DNA of 64,000 nucleotides, taken from Myxococcaceae bacterium. Lineage in GTDB: Bacteria > Myxococcota > Myxococcia > Myxococcales > Myxococcaceae. A program made the translations under genes and the position numbers. The notes under the pieces are model-generated. The model did no database searches. It was given only the letters and a program-made list of their open reading frames with translations, and had not been told where the DNA came from. The stretch lies in the NCBI GenBank assembly GCA_016793095.1, contig JAEUJQ010000078.1, positions 62,001 to 126,000 of the forward strand, read 5' to 3'. Positions 44,839 to 53,426 of this stretch are shown piece after piece (the stretch's first letter is position 1; each line of letters opens with the position of its first letter).

Positions 44839-44948
44839 GGGGTCCCACCACCTGTAGCATCGGTCACCACAGCGCGAAGGCTGGGTGCGGAAATCGGCCG
44901 TTCAATTGGGAAAAGGCGACAGGGCCTTGCCCCTTTTACCTCTGCAGT

Positions 44949-44978
44949 CCCCTCGGGGACAAATCCCCGCTCGAGGGG
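44949..44978. promoter_or_regulatory. Nested stem-loop in divergent promoter region
   Basis: CCCCTC (44949) and GAGGGG (44973) enclose GGGGA-CAAA-TCCCC (44955-44968), a 5-bp stem with a 4-base loop inside a 6-bp outer stem. It lies 22 bp before the ion-channel start. It could be an operator or a leader structure; its function is not established. Confidence 0.35.
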
Positions 44979-44999
44979 TGGACGCTGTATACCGGGGCG

Positions 45000-46028
45000 G
45001 TGCGGGCGATCGTGCTCCTCGTGCTCGTTGCGGCGCCGGCCCTCGCCGAGCCCGAGCGCGTCACCGTGGGTGGCTACCTGAGGAACATCGAGGCCATCGA
45101 CCTCGAGCAGAACGCCTACCACCTCAACGCGGTGCTCTGGTTCAAGTGGAAGGGCGAGCGCGACCCGACGAAGACGCTGCGCTTCGTGAACCTGCTCGAG
45201 GCCTGGGCCCTCACCCAGACGCCGGTGTACGACGAGCCGCTCACCCTGCCCGACGGCTCCCGCTACCAACGCGTCGTCGTCGAGGGCCGCTTCTTCCACA
45301 AGTTCTGGCTGGGGACGTTTCCGCTCGACTGGCAGAAGGTGCTGCTCGAGCTCGAGGACCCACAGCGGGGCGACGAGCAGCTCGTGCTCGAGGTGGACCC
45401 GGCGAGCGGCCTGCTGCCCGATCTCGCGGTGCCTGGCTGGGTGGTGCGCTCGTCCATCGTCGAGGAGCGGCGGGTCGAGGTGCCGGGCAGCTACGGCCTG
45501 GCGTCGCCCGTGAAGCACTCCCGGTTCCGCTTCGGGGCCCTGCTGCAGCGCCCGCTGCGGGTGCTCTTCACCACCATGCTGCCGCCGATGGTGCTGGTGC
45601 TGCTGTGCTGCTGGTTCGTCTTCTTCCTGCGGCCGGTGCACGTCGAGGCGCGGGTCGGCACCGTCATCACCGCGCTGCTCACCATCGTCTTCCTCCAGCT
45701 CGCCTTCACCGACGACCTGCCGTACCTCGGCAGCACGGTGCTGCTCGATCAGCTCTTCAACCTCTCGTACGTCGTCATCACCGCCATCCTCCTCGAGTGC
45801 GTGGTGGTGACGCGGCTGTACGACCGGGCGCAGGCGCTCGAGGCCTCGCTGGCAGCGCTCCCCGAAGCCGACCGCGCGACACCGCAGAGCGAGCTCGGGG
45901 CAGTGCGCGCGAAGGTCGAGCGGCTCGACCGGCTGTCGCGACGCGCGTTCCCGGTGGCGTATGTGCTCGGGTCGCTGCTCATCATCCTCCTCGCGCGGGG
46001 TGCGGTGTTCTTCTCCATCCCCCTCTGA
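45000..46028 (+). CDS. Pentameric ligand-gated ion channel homologue
   Basis: 342 residues from GTG. Signal peptide 1-16 (cut after ALA), then a beta-rich ligand-binding domain (about 17-185). The Cys-loop equivalent has the diagnostic core FWLGTFPLDWQKVLLELED without cysteines, as in the bacterial channels GLIC and ELIC. Four membrane helices follow: M1 about 187-210 with the conserved Pro (TTMLPPMVLV), M2 about 217-237, M3 about 247-272 after DDLPYLG, a short cytoplasmic loop 273-312, and M4 about 316-339. Length and order are those of prokaryotic channels. The M2 pore lining is mainly hydrophobic with Thr, and ion choice is not clear. Ligand unknown. Confidence 0.88.
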   Translation: MRAIVLLVLVAAPALAEPERVTVGGYLRNIEAIDLEQNAYHLNAVLWFKWKGERDPTKTLRFVNLLEAWALTQTPVYDEPLTLPDGSRYQRVVVEGRFFHKFWLGTFPLDWQKVLLELEDPQRGDEQLVLEVDPASGLLPDLAVPGWVVRSSIVEERRVEVPGSYGLASPVKHSRFRFGALLQRPLRVLFTTMLPPMVLVLLCCWFVFFLRPVHVEARVGTVITALLTIVFLQLAFTDDLPYLGSTVLLDQLFNLSYVVITAILLECVVVTRLYDRAQALEASLAALPEADRATPQSELGAVRAKVERLDRLSRRAFPVAYVLGSLLIILLARGAVFFSIPL

Positions 46029-46030
46029 CG

Positions 46031-47134
46031 ATGCGCGCTGCCCAGCCACTGACCTGCGCGCTGCTCGTGCTGCTCGCCGTGGGCTGTACCTGCCGGGACA
46101 CGCGGCCCACCGAGCGGCGCGACGCCGGCACGCCTGGCCGGCCCCGACGGGTGGACGTGCACGTGCATGTCGAGCCCGGTGCGGTGCCCCGCCTGCTCTC
46201 GGTGATGGACGCGCGGGGCATCGACGTCGCGGTGAACCTCTCGGGCGGTTGGCCGGGCATGGGGCTCGAGCAGACGGTGGCCGACGCGCGCCGCTCGAAC
46301 GGCCGGGTGCTGGTGTTCGCGAACCCACCGCTCGGAGCGCTCCGGCTGCCGGACGCCGACGTGCGGGCGCTCGCCGACCAGCTGCTCGAGGCGAAGGCGA
46401 TGGGCGCGCGGGGCGTGAAGCTCTTCAAGTCGCTCGGCCTGTCGGCCACCTGGCCCGACGGCACGCTCGTCGCGGTGGATGACCCCCGGCTCGACCCGCT
46501 CTTCGAGAAGGCGGGAGCGCTCGGTCTGCCGGTGGCCATTCACACCGGCGACCCGAAGGCGTTCTGGGACGCGGTCTCTCCGTCGAATGAGCGCTTCGAT
46601 GAGCTCTCCGTGCACCCGGGCTGGAGCTACGCCGGGCGGCCGGTGCCGTCGTGGCAACAGCTCTACGACGCGTTCCTGCGACGCGTCGCGCGGCACCCGA
46701 AGACCGTGTTCATCGGCGTGCACTTCGGCAACGCACCGGAAGACCCGACCGCGGTGGCCGCGGCGCTCGAGGCGAACCCGAACCTCTATGTCGACACGGC
46801 CGCGCGCGTACCTGAGCTTGGGCGACACCCGGCCGAGCCCATGCGCGCGCTCTTCATGAAGCACCAGGACCGCATCCTCTTCGGCACCGACCTCGGCGTA
46901 GGCCTCGACGAGGGCGCGCTGATGCTGGGCTCGACGGGCGCGACACCTCCCGCTCCGGCGGACGTCGAGCGCTTCTTCACCTCGACCTGGCGGTACTTCG
47001 AGACGAGCGACAAGGACTTCGAGCACCCGACGCCGATTCAAGGGCGCTGGCGCATCTCGGGCCTCGGGTTGCCGAGGGACGTGCTCGACCGCGTCTACGC
47101 CGGCAACGCCGACCGGCTGCTCGCGCCCCGGTGA
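46031..47134 (+). CDS. Amidohydrolase-family lipoprotein
   Basis: 367 residues from ATG at 46031, 2 bp after the channel stop, so probably co-transcribed with it. Lipobox LAVGC (Cys19). The mature part is a TIM-barrel amidohydrolase-2 type: VDVHVHVEP supplies the HxH metal site, with GVKLFKSLG, VAIHTGDPKAF (His), FIGVHFGNAP (His) and LFGTDLGVG (Asp) as the other metal ligands. It should be a zinc hydrolase or decarboxylase-like enzyme, here tethered to a membrane in the periplasm. It may create or remove a ligand for the channel, but that is conjecture. Confidence 0.85.
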   Translation: MRAAQPLTCALLVLLAVGCTCRDTRPTERRDAGTPGRPRRVDVHVHVEPGAVPRLLSVMDARGIDVAVNLSGGWPGMGLEQTVADARRSNGRVLVFANPPLGALRLPDADVRALADQLLEAKAMGARGVKLFKSLGLSATWPDGTLVAVDDPRLDPLFEKAGALGLPVAIHTGDPKAFWDAVSPSNERFDELSVHPGWSYAGRPVPSWQQLYDAFLRRVARHPKTVFIGVHFGNAPEDPTAVAAALEANPNLYVDTAARVPELGRHPAEPMRALFMKHQDRILFGTDLGVGLDEGALMLGSTGATPPAPADVERFFTSTWRYFETSDKDFEHPTPIQGRWRISGLGLPRDVLDRVYAGNADRLLAPR

Positions 47135-47194
47135 GCAACACCTGGCGGCACGTGCTGGAGCCGGGCTCGGCAGCGGCGCGCAGCGGGTCCGGAG

Positions 47195-48577
47195 TCAGGC
47201 GAGCCCGGCGAGCGGTCCGGTGCAGTACATCGGGTCGCCGAACGTCGTGCCGGCCACGCCGAAGGCGTTGAGCAGCGACACCCACAGGTTGTTGTGCGGC
47301 ACGTCGCCTGGGTACGAGAGGTACCGGTTCGTCTGCCAGGAGCCGCCCGCGCTGCCGCACAGGAGGAACGGCGCGTCGCGGTGGCTGTGGGTGTTGCCCC
47401 TGGCGATCTCCGAGCACCACACCACCACGGTGTTGTCGAGCAGCGAGCCGTTGCCCTCGGGCACGGCGGCGAGCTTGCCGAGCAGGTACGCGAGCTGCTC
47501 CATGTACCAGCGGCGAATGACGGCGAGCTTCCCCCACGCATGCACGTCGGTGTCCGGCTGGTGGCCGAGGACGTGCTCGTCGCCGAGGATGGGCTTCGGG
47601 CCCGAGCCGTCGTCGTACTGCAGGAACGGGTACGGCCGGTTGTTGGTGGACGCGGACCACTGCAACGTCACCACGCGGGTCAGGTCGCACGCGAGCGCCA
47701 TGGCCGTGAGGTCCATCTGCAGGCGCCCGATGGTGCCGAAGTTCGCCGGGTCGTTCAGGTTGAACTGGGCGGGCAGGGTCGGCTTCGCGCACGAGCCGCC
47801 GATGGCGCCGGCCGGGTTGTCGAGCCGCGACTCGAGGTCGCGCACCGAGGCGAGGTGCTGGTCGAGCTTCTGCCGGTCCAGCCGGGACAGCTTCGGTGAG
47901 AGGCGGGTGAAGCGGTCCTTCACGAAGTCGATGGCGCTGTGGCGCCGCTGGCGGAGCCGGGCCACGCCGAACGGGTCGGCCCCGAGCTGCGAGAAGACGC
48001 GGTTGTAGAGCGACCACGGGCTCGTCTCGTTCGCCACCGGCTGGTCGTTCCCCAGGTACGACAGGACGGTGCGCACCTCGGTGCCGCCGTACTGGGTGGA
48101 CTGCACGCCCAGGTTCAACGTCTTGAAGCGCGTGCTGGCGCCGATGGCGTTGCCGAGCACCTGGTCGAGCGACGCGCTCTGCGCCCAGCCCGCGAGGGAG
48201 CCGTCGCCGCCCACCTGGTTGCCGCTGTTGAGCCGACGCCCGGTGAGCAGCGCCATGCCCTGCTGGTGGGGCTCTCCCGGCCCGACGTCGTTCGCCAGCA
48301 GGTCGAGGCCCTTCAGCACCACCAGCTTCGAGGCATACGGAGCCAGCGGCGCGAGGTGCGAGCCGGTGAAGTCCATCGTCGGCGGCAGGAAGAGGTTCCC
48401 GTTCGGCGTGTAGAAGAAGATGACGCGCTTGGGGAACGTGAGGGCCTGTCGCGACTCGGCCTTCGCGAGCTGCTCGGCGGGCTCGGTGGCGGGCGCACAG
48501 CCGAGGCTCTCGAGGAGCGGGAGGGACAGCGCGGCGCCGCCGGCGCCCTTCAACAACACCCGGCGCGAGAGCTTCAT
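47195..48577 (-). CDS. DUF1552 secreted protein (Tat/lipoprotein)
   Basis: 460 residues. N-terminal SRRVLLKGAGGAALSLPLLE is a twin-arginine signal; a lipobox-like SLGC follows at Cys27. DUF1552 signatures include FYTPNGNLFLPPTMD, HQQGMALLTGRR and a C-terminal DNTVVVWCSEIARGNTHSHRD, which resemble the alkaline-phosphatase-like sulfatase fold of DUF1501/1552 proteins. It is coupled by ATGA to the DUF1592-type gene; the two families nearly always occur as a pair in Myxococcota and Planctomycetota. The joint role is thought to be in degrading large substrates at the surface, unproven. Confidence 0.9.
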   Translation of the reverse strand: MKLSRRVLLKGAGGAALSLPLLESLGCAPATEPAEQLAKAESRQALTFPKRVIFFYTPNGNLFLPPTMDFTGSHLAPLAPYASKLVVLKGLDLLANDVGPGEPHQQGMALLTGRRLNSGNQVGGDGSLAGWAQSASLDQVLGNAIGASTRFKTLNLGVQSTQYGGTEVRTVLSYLGNDQPVANETSPWSLYNRVFSQLGADPFGVARLRQRRHSAIDFVKDRFTRLSPKLSRLDRQKLDQHLASVRDLESRLDNPAGAIGGSCAKPTLPAQFNLNDPANFGTIGRLQMDLTAMALACDLTRVVTLQWSASTNNRPYPFLQYDDGSGPKPILGDEHVLGHQPDTDVHAWGKLAVIRRWYMEQLAYLLGKLAAVPEGNGSLLDNTVVVWCSEIARGNTHSHRDAPFLLCGSAGGSWQTNRYLSYPGDVPHNNLWVSLLNAFGVAGTTFGDPMYCTGPLAGLA

Positions 48578-50295
48578 GGCGTGGCCTCCGGGCGCTGACG
48601 GAATGCGTCGGACTGCGTGAGCGACAGCAGCAGCGCCTTCACGTCGCGGCGCTGCGCGAAGTCGGCGTTGAGGCGCTCGAGGCTGCACGCGTCGGCGGCC
48701 ACCTCGCCGCGTCCGTAGGCGAAGCGGAACCACTGCTTCACGTAGCAGCCGCGGGCCTGGGTCGAGCGGCTGAGCTTCTGCGCCAGCTCCACCGGGCCGT
48801 CGAAGGGCCCGTGCACGTCGGTGCCCGAGAGCATTCCGCGCGCGTCGATGACCCTGTTCTCCTCGCTGGAGCGCCAGCGGCCGACCCCGTCGAAGTTCTC
48901 GAAGCCGAAGCCCAGCGGGTCCATGAGCTGGTGGCAGCCGCTGCACGACGGGTCGCTCGAGTGGGCGGCGAAGCGCTCGCGGGCGGTGCTGCCGGGCACG
49001 GGCTCGGGCACGGTGATGGTGACGTTCGCGGGCGGCGCAGGCAGCACCTCGCAGAGGAACGTCTCCCGCACCAGCTTGCCGCGGTGCACCGGGGAGGTCT
49101 GGTTGGAGTGCGCGTTGATGGCGAGCAGCGAGCCCTGGGTCAGCAGGCCCGCGCGCTCGCGGACGTCGAAGGTGACGCGCTGCACGCCGGCGCCTCCAGG
49201 GAAGGCCGCGCCGTAGAACCGGGCGAGCGGCTCGGTCATCCACGACGACGACGACGTCATCAACGCGTCCCAGGTGCCCTCTCCGTCGAACACCGTGCGC
49301 ACGACGAAGTCACCGGTCTCTGCCTCCATGAGGTCGGCGACGGTCGTGCTCCACGCGGGGTAGACCGAGCGCGCCTTGCCGACGTTCTGCACGCGGTCGA
49401 AGTCGAGCCACTGGCGGTGGAACTCGCGCACCATGCCCCGCGCCCGGTCGTCGGCCAGCATGCGCTCCACCTGGGTGGCGAGCTGCGCGGGCGTGTGGAG
49501 CCGGTCCGTCATCGCCGCCTCGAGCAGCGCGTCGTCGGGCAGCGAGCCCCAGAGCAGGTACGAGAGCCGCGAGGCGAGCTCGAGGTCGCTCACCGGCCCC
49601 GCGGTCCCGCTCGCCTCCACGCGGTAGAGGAAGTCAGGCGACAGCAGCGCGGCGGTGAGGACGAGCTGCACGCCCGCGACGAAGCCGGTGACGGGCTGGC
49701 CGCTCGCGTCCACGCTGCCCGCGGCGCGCCCCTGCTGGAAGACGGTGAAGAGCGCCTGCCGCTCGTCGTCGAGGAGCGGCCGACGCCACGCGCGCTGCCC
49801 GAACGCGTCGATGAAGCGCACCGCGCAGGTGTTCTCGCCGTCCGTCGCGGCGTTGCACGTGTACCAGCGCAGCGAGGTGAGCCGCGAGGTGACGCTCGTC
49901 GCGATGGCCTCGGCGGCGGCGAGCTGCTTCTCCACCAGCGCCGGAGTCGTCGTCAGCGCAGCCGCGTTGTTGGTGAAGCCGAGCGCCTCCTCTTCGACGG
50001 TGAACTCGGCCGAGGGGCTGCCGCGCTCGCCCAGCAGGTCGCGAACGGTGTTGTCGTACTCCCAGCGGGTGAGCCGGCGAATGGTGCCCGGCCCCACCTG
50101 CGGCGTCGCGGAGCAGGCCGACGGCGAGCCCGCGTCACGCCCCGGCAGCACCCCTGCCGCCCCGCCACCCGCACCCACCGTCCCGGGCGGAGGAAGCACG
50201 CCGCCGGCGAACTCGCCCTCACAGGCCGGGAGCAGCACCAGGAGGAAAAGACGGACCGGACGGCAAGGCATGATCCGGATCACTGCGGGTTCCAT
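48574..50295 (-). CDS. DUF1592/DUF1588-type secreted lipoprotein
   Basis: 573 residues from ATG at 50295, with GGGGGA upstream; ATG at 50271 is the other option. Lipobox LLPAC (Cys25). Domains in order: DUF1587 (RRLTRWEYDNTVRDLLG), DUF1595 (RRPLLDDERQALF), DUF1592 (ELASRLSYLLWGSLPDD to HRQWLDFDR), DUF1588 with CxxCH-like PSCSGCHQLMDPLGFGFE, and DUF1585 at the end (VKQWFRFAYGR). The CSGCH motif could bind haem c. It precedes the DUF1552 gene and is coupled to it. Confidence 0.9.
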   Translation of the reverse strand: MEPAVIRIMPCRPVRLFLLVLLPACEGEFAGGVLPPPGTVGAGGGAAGVLPGRDAGSPSACSATPQVGPGTIRRLTRWEYDNTVRDLLGERGSPSAEFTVEEEALGFTNNAAALTTTPALVEKQLAAAEAIATSVTSRLTSLRWYTCNAATDGENTCAVRFIDAFGQRAWRRPLLDDERQALFTVFQQGRAAGSVDASGQPVTGFVAGVQLVLTAALLSPDFLYRVEASGTAGPVSDLELASRLSYLLWGSLPDDALLEAAMTDRLHTPAQLATQVERMLADDRARGMVREFHRQWLDFDRVQNVGKARSVYPAWSTTVADLMEAETGDFVVRTVFDGEGTWDALMTSSSSWMTEPLARFYGAAFPGGAGVQRVTFDVRERAGLLTQGSLLAINAHSNQTSPVHRGKLVRETFLCEVLPAPPANVTITVPEPVPGSTARERFAAHSSDPSCSGCHQLMDPLGFGFENFDGVGRWRSSEENRVIDARGMLSGTDVHGPFDGPVELAQKLSRSTQARGCYVKQWFRFAYGRGEVAADACSLERLNADFAQRRDVKALLLSLTQSDAFRQRPEATP

Positions 50296-50335
50296 GCCGG
50301 TCCCCCGCGTTGACGACCTCAAGACTTCCAGATGG

Positions 50336-51148
50336 TTACGGAGCGGCTCGCGGCCCAGGTGGAGCGTGGTGACTCCACCCGGCCTGCGGCGAGGCGACAC
50401 CTGCCCGGGGCCCGGGCGGGGCGTCTGGCAAGAGCGTGCCCATCCACCGGTCCCAGGCGCTGAAGTAGAGCCCGTAGTTCCCTCGCACCACGAGGTGATG
50501 CTGGTTGTGCATGGTGGCGAAGTTGAGCCACTTCAGCACCGGGTGTCGGAGCCAGCTGCGCGGGTACGGCTCGACGCCGCAGTGCCCGATGACGTTGATG
50601 CCGATGGCGACGAACGAGAACACCAGCCACACCGCCGAGGGCACCGGCACCCAGCGCACGAGCGGCACCGCCCAGACCACCTGCACCACCGCGTCGAGGA
50701 CACCGAACGAGAGCGCCGCCCACGGTGAGGGGTTTCGCGAGCGATGGTGCAGCTCGTGGAGCCAGCCGAACACGCGCGGGTGATGGGCGAGCCGGTGCGA
50801 CCAGTAGAAGTACGTGTCGTGCACCAGCATCAGGAAGAGCAGCCACGCCGAGAACTCGAGCAGCGCGAAGAGGCCGTCGTGGCGGAGCTTCACGAGCGGA
50901 AGGCCTGCGTAGACGAAGCCGAAGAGCGCCCCGAAGAGGGCCGCGGTGCGCAGCGACGTCAGCAGCTCACGCCGCACGTCCGCGCGCGTGAAGTCCACCG
51001 GCTGCAGGCGCTTCGCCTTCGTCCAGGGGTTGCCCTTCCACGACCAGAAGAAGCCCCACGCGAGGCTCGCCGCGAGCAGGTAGCGCAGCGCGTGGAGCGT
51101 CATGAGCGCTCCCATCATCGTCAGCACGCTGGACGTCTCGACCGTCAT
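50336..51148 (-). CDS. Sterol-desaturase/fatty-acid-hydroxylase family membrane protein
   Basis: 270 residues from ATG at 51148. Four or more membrane helices surround the eight-His iron cluster: His110 (LMLVHDTYFYWSH), His118/122/123 (HRLAHH), His131/134/135 (HELHH) and MHNQHH near 220. This is the di-iron centre of the fatty-acid hydroxylase superfamily, which hydroxylates, desaturates or cleaves lipids or sterols using O2. The C-terminus has PGPRAGVASPQAGW-like low-complexity sequence. The substrate is not predictable; the lipid theme recurs in this window. Confidence 0.9.
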   Translation of the reverse strand: MTVETSSVLTMMGALMTLHALRYLLAASLAWGFFWSWKGNPWTKAKRLQPVDFTRADVRRELLTSLRTAALFGALFGFVYAGLPLVKLRHDGLFALLEFSAWLLFLMLVHDTYFYWSHRLAHHPRVFGWLHELHHRSRNPSPWAALSFGVLDAVVQVVWAVPLVRWVPVPSAVWLVFSFVAIGINVIGHCGVEPYPRSWLRHPVLKWLNFATMHNQHHLVVRGNYGLYFSAWDRWMGTLLPDAPPGPRAGVASPQAGWSHHAPPGPRAAP

Positions 51149-51712
51149 CGGCGCGCGACCTGCGAAGTTGCCAGCGACGGACGGAACGCCGGCGAGGGGC
51201 CGACCGCCCGACCGTGACGCCGACTGGAGTCCAACGCGCAGGCCCTCATCCCGCCACTGTCTCACGAGGCCTCGGCGAGACGAAGGGTCCACCCGGGCTC
51301 GAGGCCGGAAGGCCTGCATCGTCCACGCCTCGGCGCCGGTGCGCGCACGACACTCGCGGCGTGGTTTGCCCGCACGCGCCGCCCGACGAGAACCCACCCG
51401 AGCTCAAAGCCGGAAGGGCTGCATCGTCCACGCCTCGGCGCCGGGGCGCGCACGACACTCGGCGTGTTCGCCCGCACGCGTGGCCCGACGAGAACCCACC
51501 CAGCTCAGAGCCGGAAGGGCTGCATCGTCCACGCCTCGGCGCCGGTGCGCGCACGACACTCGCGGCGTGGTTCGCCCGCACGCGCGGCCCGACGAGAACC
51601 CACCCGAGCTCAAAGCCGGAAGGGCTGCATCGTCCACGCCTCGGCGCCGGTGCGCGCACGACACTCGGCGTGGTTCGCCCGCACGCGCCGCCCGACGAGA
51701 ACCCACCCGAGC
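51149..51712. other. Gene-free interval made mostly of repeats
   Basis: 564 bp between the hydroxylase start and the stop of the duplicated-domain lipoprotein. About 140 bp near the left edge show nothing recognisable; from about 51290 onward it is the tandem array described separately. The reading frames in it are by-products of repetition and have no start signals or domains. Confidence 0.7.
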
Positions 51713-51760
51713 TCAAAGCCGGAAGGGCTGCATCGTCCACGCCTCGGCGCCGGTGGGTGC
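51290..51760. repeat. Five-copy, about 103-bp tandem array copied from a gene 3' end
   Basis: The core CTGCATCGTCCACGCCTCGG starts at 51314, 51419, 51520, 51625 and 51728 (spacings 105, 101, 105 and 103). Length differences come from a CGG insertion or deletion in a shared segment. Read on the minus strand, four copies keep the lipoprotein's last codons (GAEAWTMQPFRL) and stop; the leftmost (51314) is diverged, reading QAFRP and lacking the stop. The rightmost copy is the authentic 3' end of that gene, and the other four lie downstream of the stop. Confidence 0.85.
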
Positions 51761-53215
51761 GCAGCACTCGGCCTGGTTCGCCTCGCCGTACACCGTCCAC
51801 GTCACCGACTCGCCGTTGCCGGCCGCACCGCACGCCCCGACGATGTCGATGATGGTGGTGAAGCGGCTGTTCTCCTGCGGCGCGCCGGGGCCGTAGTAGT
51901 AGCCGATGACGTCGCCGTTCGAGTCGCCGACCACGCCGCGCACCCAGTTGAAGCCCCACCGTGGGTCGCGCAGGCGCAGCTCGCGCACCACGATCTGCAC
52001 GAAGTCATCCTGGTTGCGGTCACAGGCGTAGAACTCGGTCGGGTACTGGGCCGCGAGCTGCTGGATGAAGGCGCGCTCGTTCGGCGGCTCGCGCGAGCCC
52101 ATGCAGTAGTTCGCGGTGAACGCGTCGCCACAGGTGCCCGCGCTGCCGCCTGCGCTCCCGCCTGCACCGCCCGCACCTCCGCCTGCGCTCCCGCCACCCG
52201 CGCCGCCCGTCGTCCCGGTGTTGAGCAACGTCCACGCTTTGGCGTCGACGCCGATGGCGCCCGTGGGCTGGCAGCACCGGGCCGGGTCGCTGTCGGCCGG
52301 GAGGACGAGCCGCCAGGCCGCCGCACGCGGACCGGTTGGCGTGGGGACCTCACAGTTGGTGACGATCTCCACGAGGATGGTGAGGTTGCTGCCTTCCACC
52401 GGCGCGCCAGGCCCGTAGTAGTAGCCGATGACGCTGCCGTTGGTGTCGCCCGGCGTGCCGCGCACCAGGTTGTTGCCCCAGCGCGGGTCGCGAGCCCGCA
52501 GCGCCGCCAGCACGAGGCGCTTGAACTCGTCGTTCCGCCGCGCGCAGCGGTTGAGCTCGTTGGGGTGCTGCGCGGCGAGCTGCGCGACCAACGCACTCTC
52601 GTCAGGCGGGCGCCCGTTGCGCGGAGCTCCACCGCAGAAGGAGAAGACGTCGGGCGAGGCACACGCGCCCGGGCCGGTCGCCGCGCCGCCAGCGCTTCCC
52701 CCACCTGCTGCGCCGCCCGCGCTCCCACCCGCCACGCCGGCTGCTCCACCACCCACCGGGCCACCTCCTGCGCCACCCGCCGCGAGCCCGCCGCCTTCGC
52801 CACCTCCGCCACCCGCTGGCGTGCGCGTCACCAGCACCGAGACGGGGGCGCTCGTGCACGCGCCTCGCACCAGGCGCGCCTCGACGTTGAAGTCGCCGAA
52901 GACGTCTCCAACCGGCAGCCGCAGCAGCACACGCCCCTCGTGACACGCCGAGCGAGCGCTGCCCTCGAGTGCGCCGTCCACCGACCACGCGATGTCCGCG
53001 GAGCCGCCTGCGCTGCACGAGCCCTCGAGGCTCACCACGGCAGCTCCCGGCGGCAGCGTGCGCGCGCTCGCGTCGAACGCCAGCGTCAGCCGGTCGCCCT
53101 CGCACGCCGACGCCGCGGCTGGGCCAGGCGACATCGACAAGGTCGCCGTGCCAACCCCACACGCCGGAAAGACTGCCACCACGAGTGCACAGGCGAGCTG
53201 ACCGACGTTCTTCAT
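51713..53215 (-). CDS. Lipoprotein with two copies of an unnamed domain
   Basis: 500 residues. Lipobox VFPAC (Cys19). An Ig-like region covers about 25-135; Gly-rich GGASGG-like spacers cover about 136-180 and 330-358. Two homologous domains of about 125 residues follow the spacers: both share RDPRWG, GDTNGSVIGYYYGPGAP (or GDSNGDVIGYYYGPGAP), a QLAAQ(H/Y)P helix and a CC-x-PTG end. The second ends with GAEAWTMQPFRL, the segment copied downstream. I cannot name the domain; two cysteines per copy and a predicted alpha/beta layout are visible. Confidence 0.8.
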   Translation of the reverse strand: MKNVGQLACALVVAVFPACGVGTATLSMSPGPAAASACEGDRLTLAFDASARTLPPGAAVVSLEGSCSAGGSADIAWSVDGALEGSARSACHEGRVLLRLPVGDVFGDFNVEARLVRGACTSAPVSVLVTRTPAGGGGGEGGGLAAGGAGGGPVGGGAAGVAGGSAGGAAGGGSAGGAATGPGACASPDVFSFCGGAPRNGRPPDESALVAQLAAQHPNELNRCARRNDEFKRLVLAALRARDPRWGNNLVRGTPGDTNGSVIGYYYGPGAPVEGSNLTILVEIVTNCEVPTPTGPRAAAWRLVLPADSDPARCCQPTGAIGVDAKAWTLLNTGTTGGAGGGSAGGGAGGAGGSAGGSAGTCGDAFTANYCMGSREPPNERAFIQQLAAQYPTEFYACDRNQDDFVQIVVRELRLRDPRWGFNWVRGVVGDSNGDVIGYYYGPGAPQENSRFTTIIDIVGACGAAGNGESVTWTVYGEANQAECCAPTGAEAWTMQPFRL

Positions 53216-53426
53216 GCCGCCCGGGAGAGCACGCGCAGTGCCAACCCCGGCTGGAGTGGATCAGCCGCGCAGGTCCCCGCAACCTGACGAAGGTGGGGGC
53301 TCGCGACCACAGCATCGGCACGCGCGCCCGCACACCACCCGGGTGTCCTCGGCGTTGACATGTTCACCGGCGGCCCGGCCGAAGCTGCCGCGTGCAACCG
53401 CGACCGGGTTCTCGTAGGCACGCAGG

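Noticed and set aside
44885-46030. In-frame extension upstream of the amidohydrolase gene
   Set aside because: It is an alternative-frame read of the ion-channel gene; the lipoprotein signal at 46031 marks the true start.
51246-51959. Open frames across the 51.3-51.9 kb repeat array (both strands)
   Set aside because: They result from tandem repetition of a gene's 3' end; no start signals or domains.
53341-53400. TTGACA at 53355 as a recF promoter
   Set aside because: No fitting -10 box at 16-18 bp; in DNA this GC-rich a single TTGACA is weak evidence.
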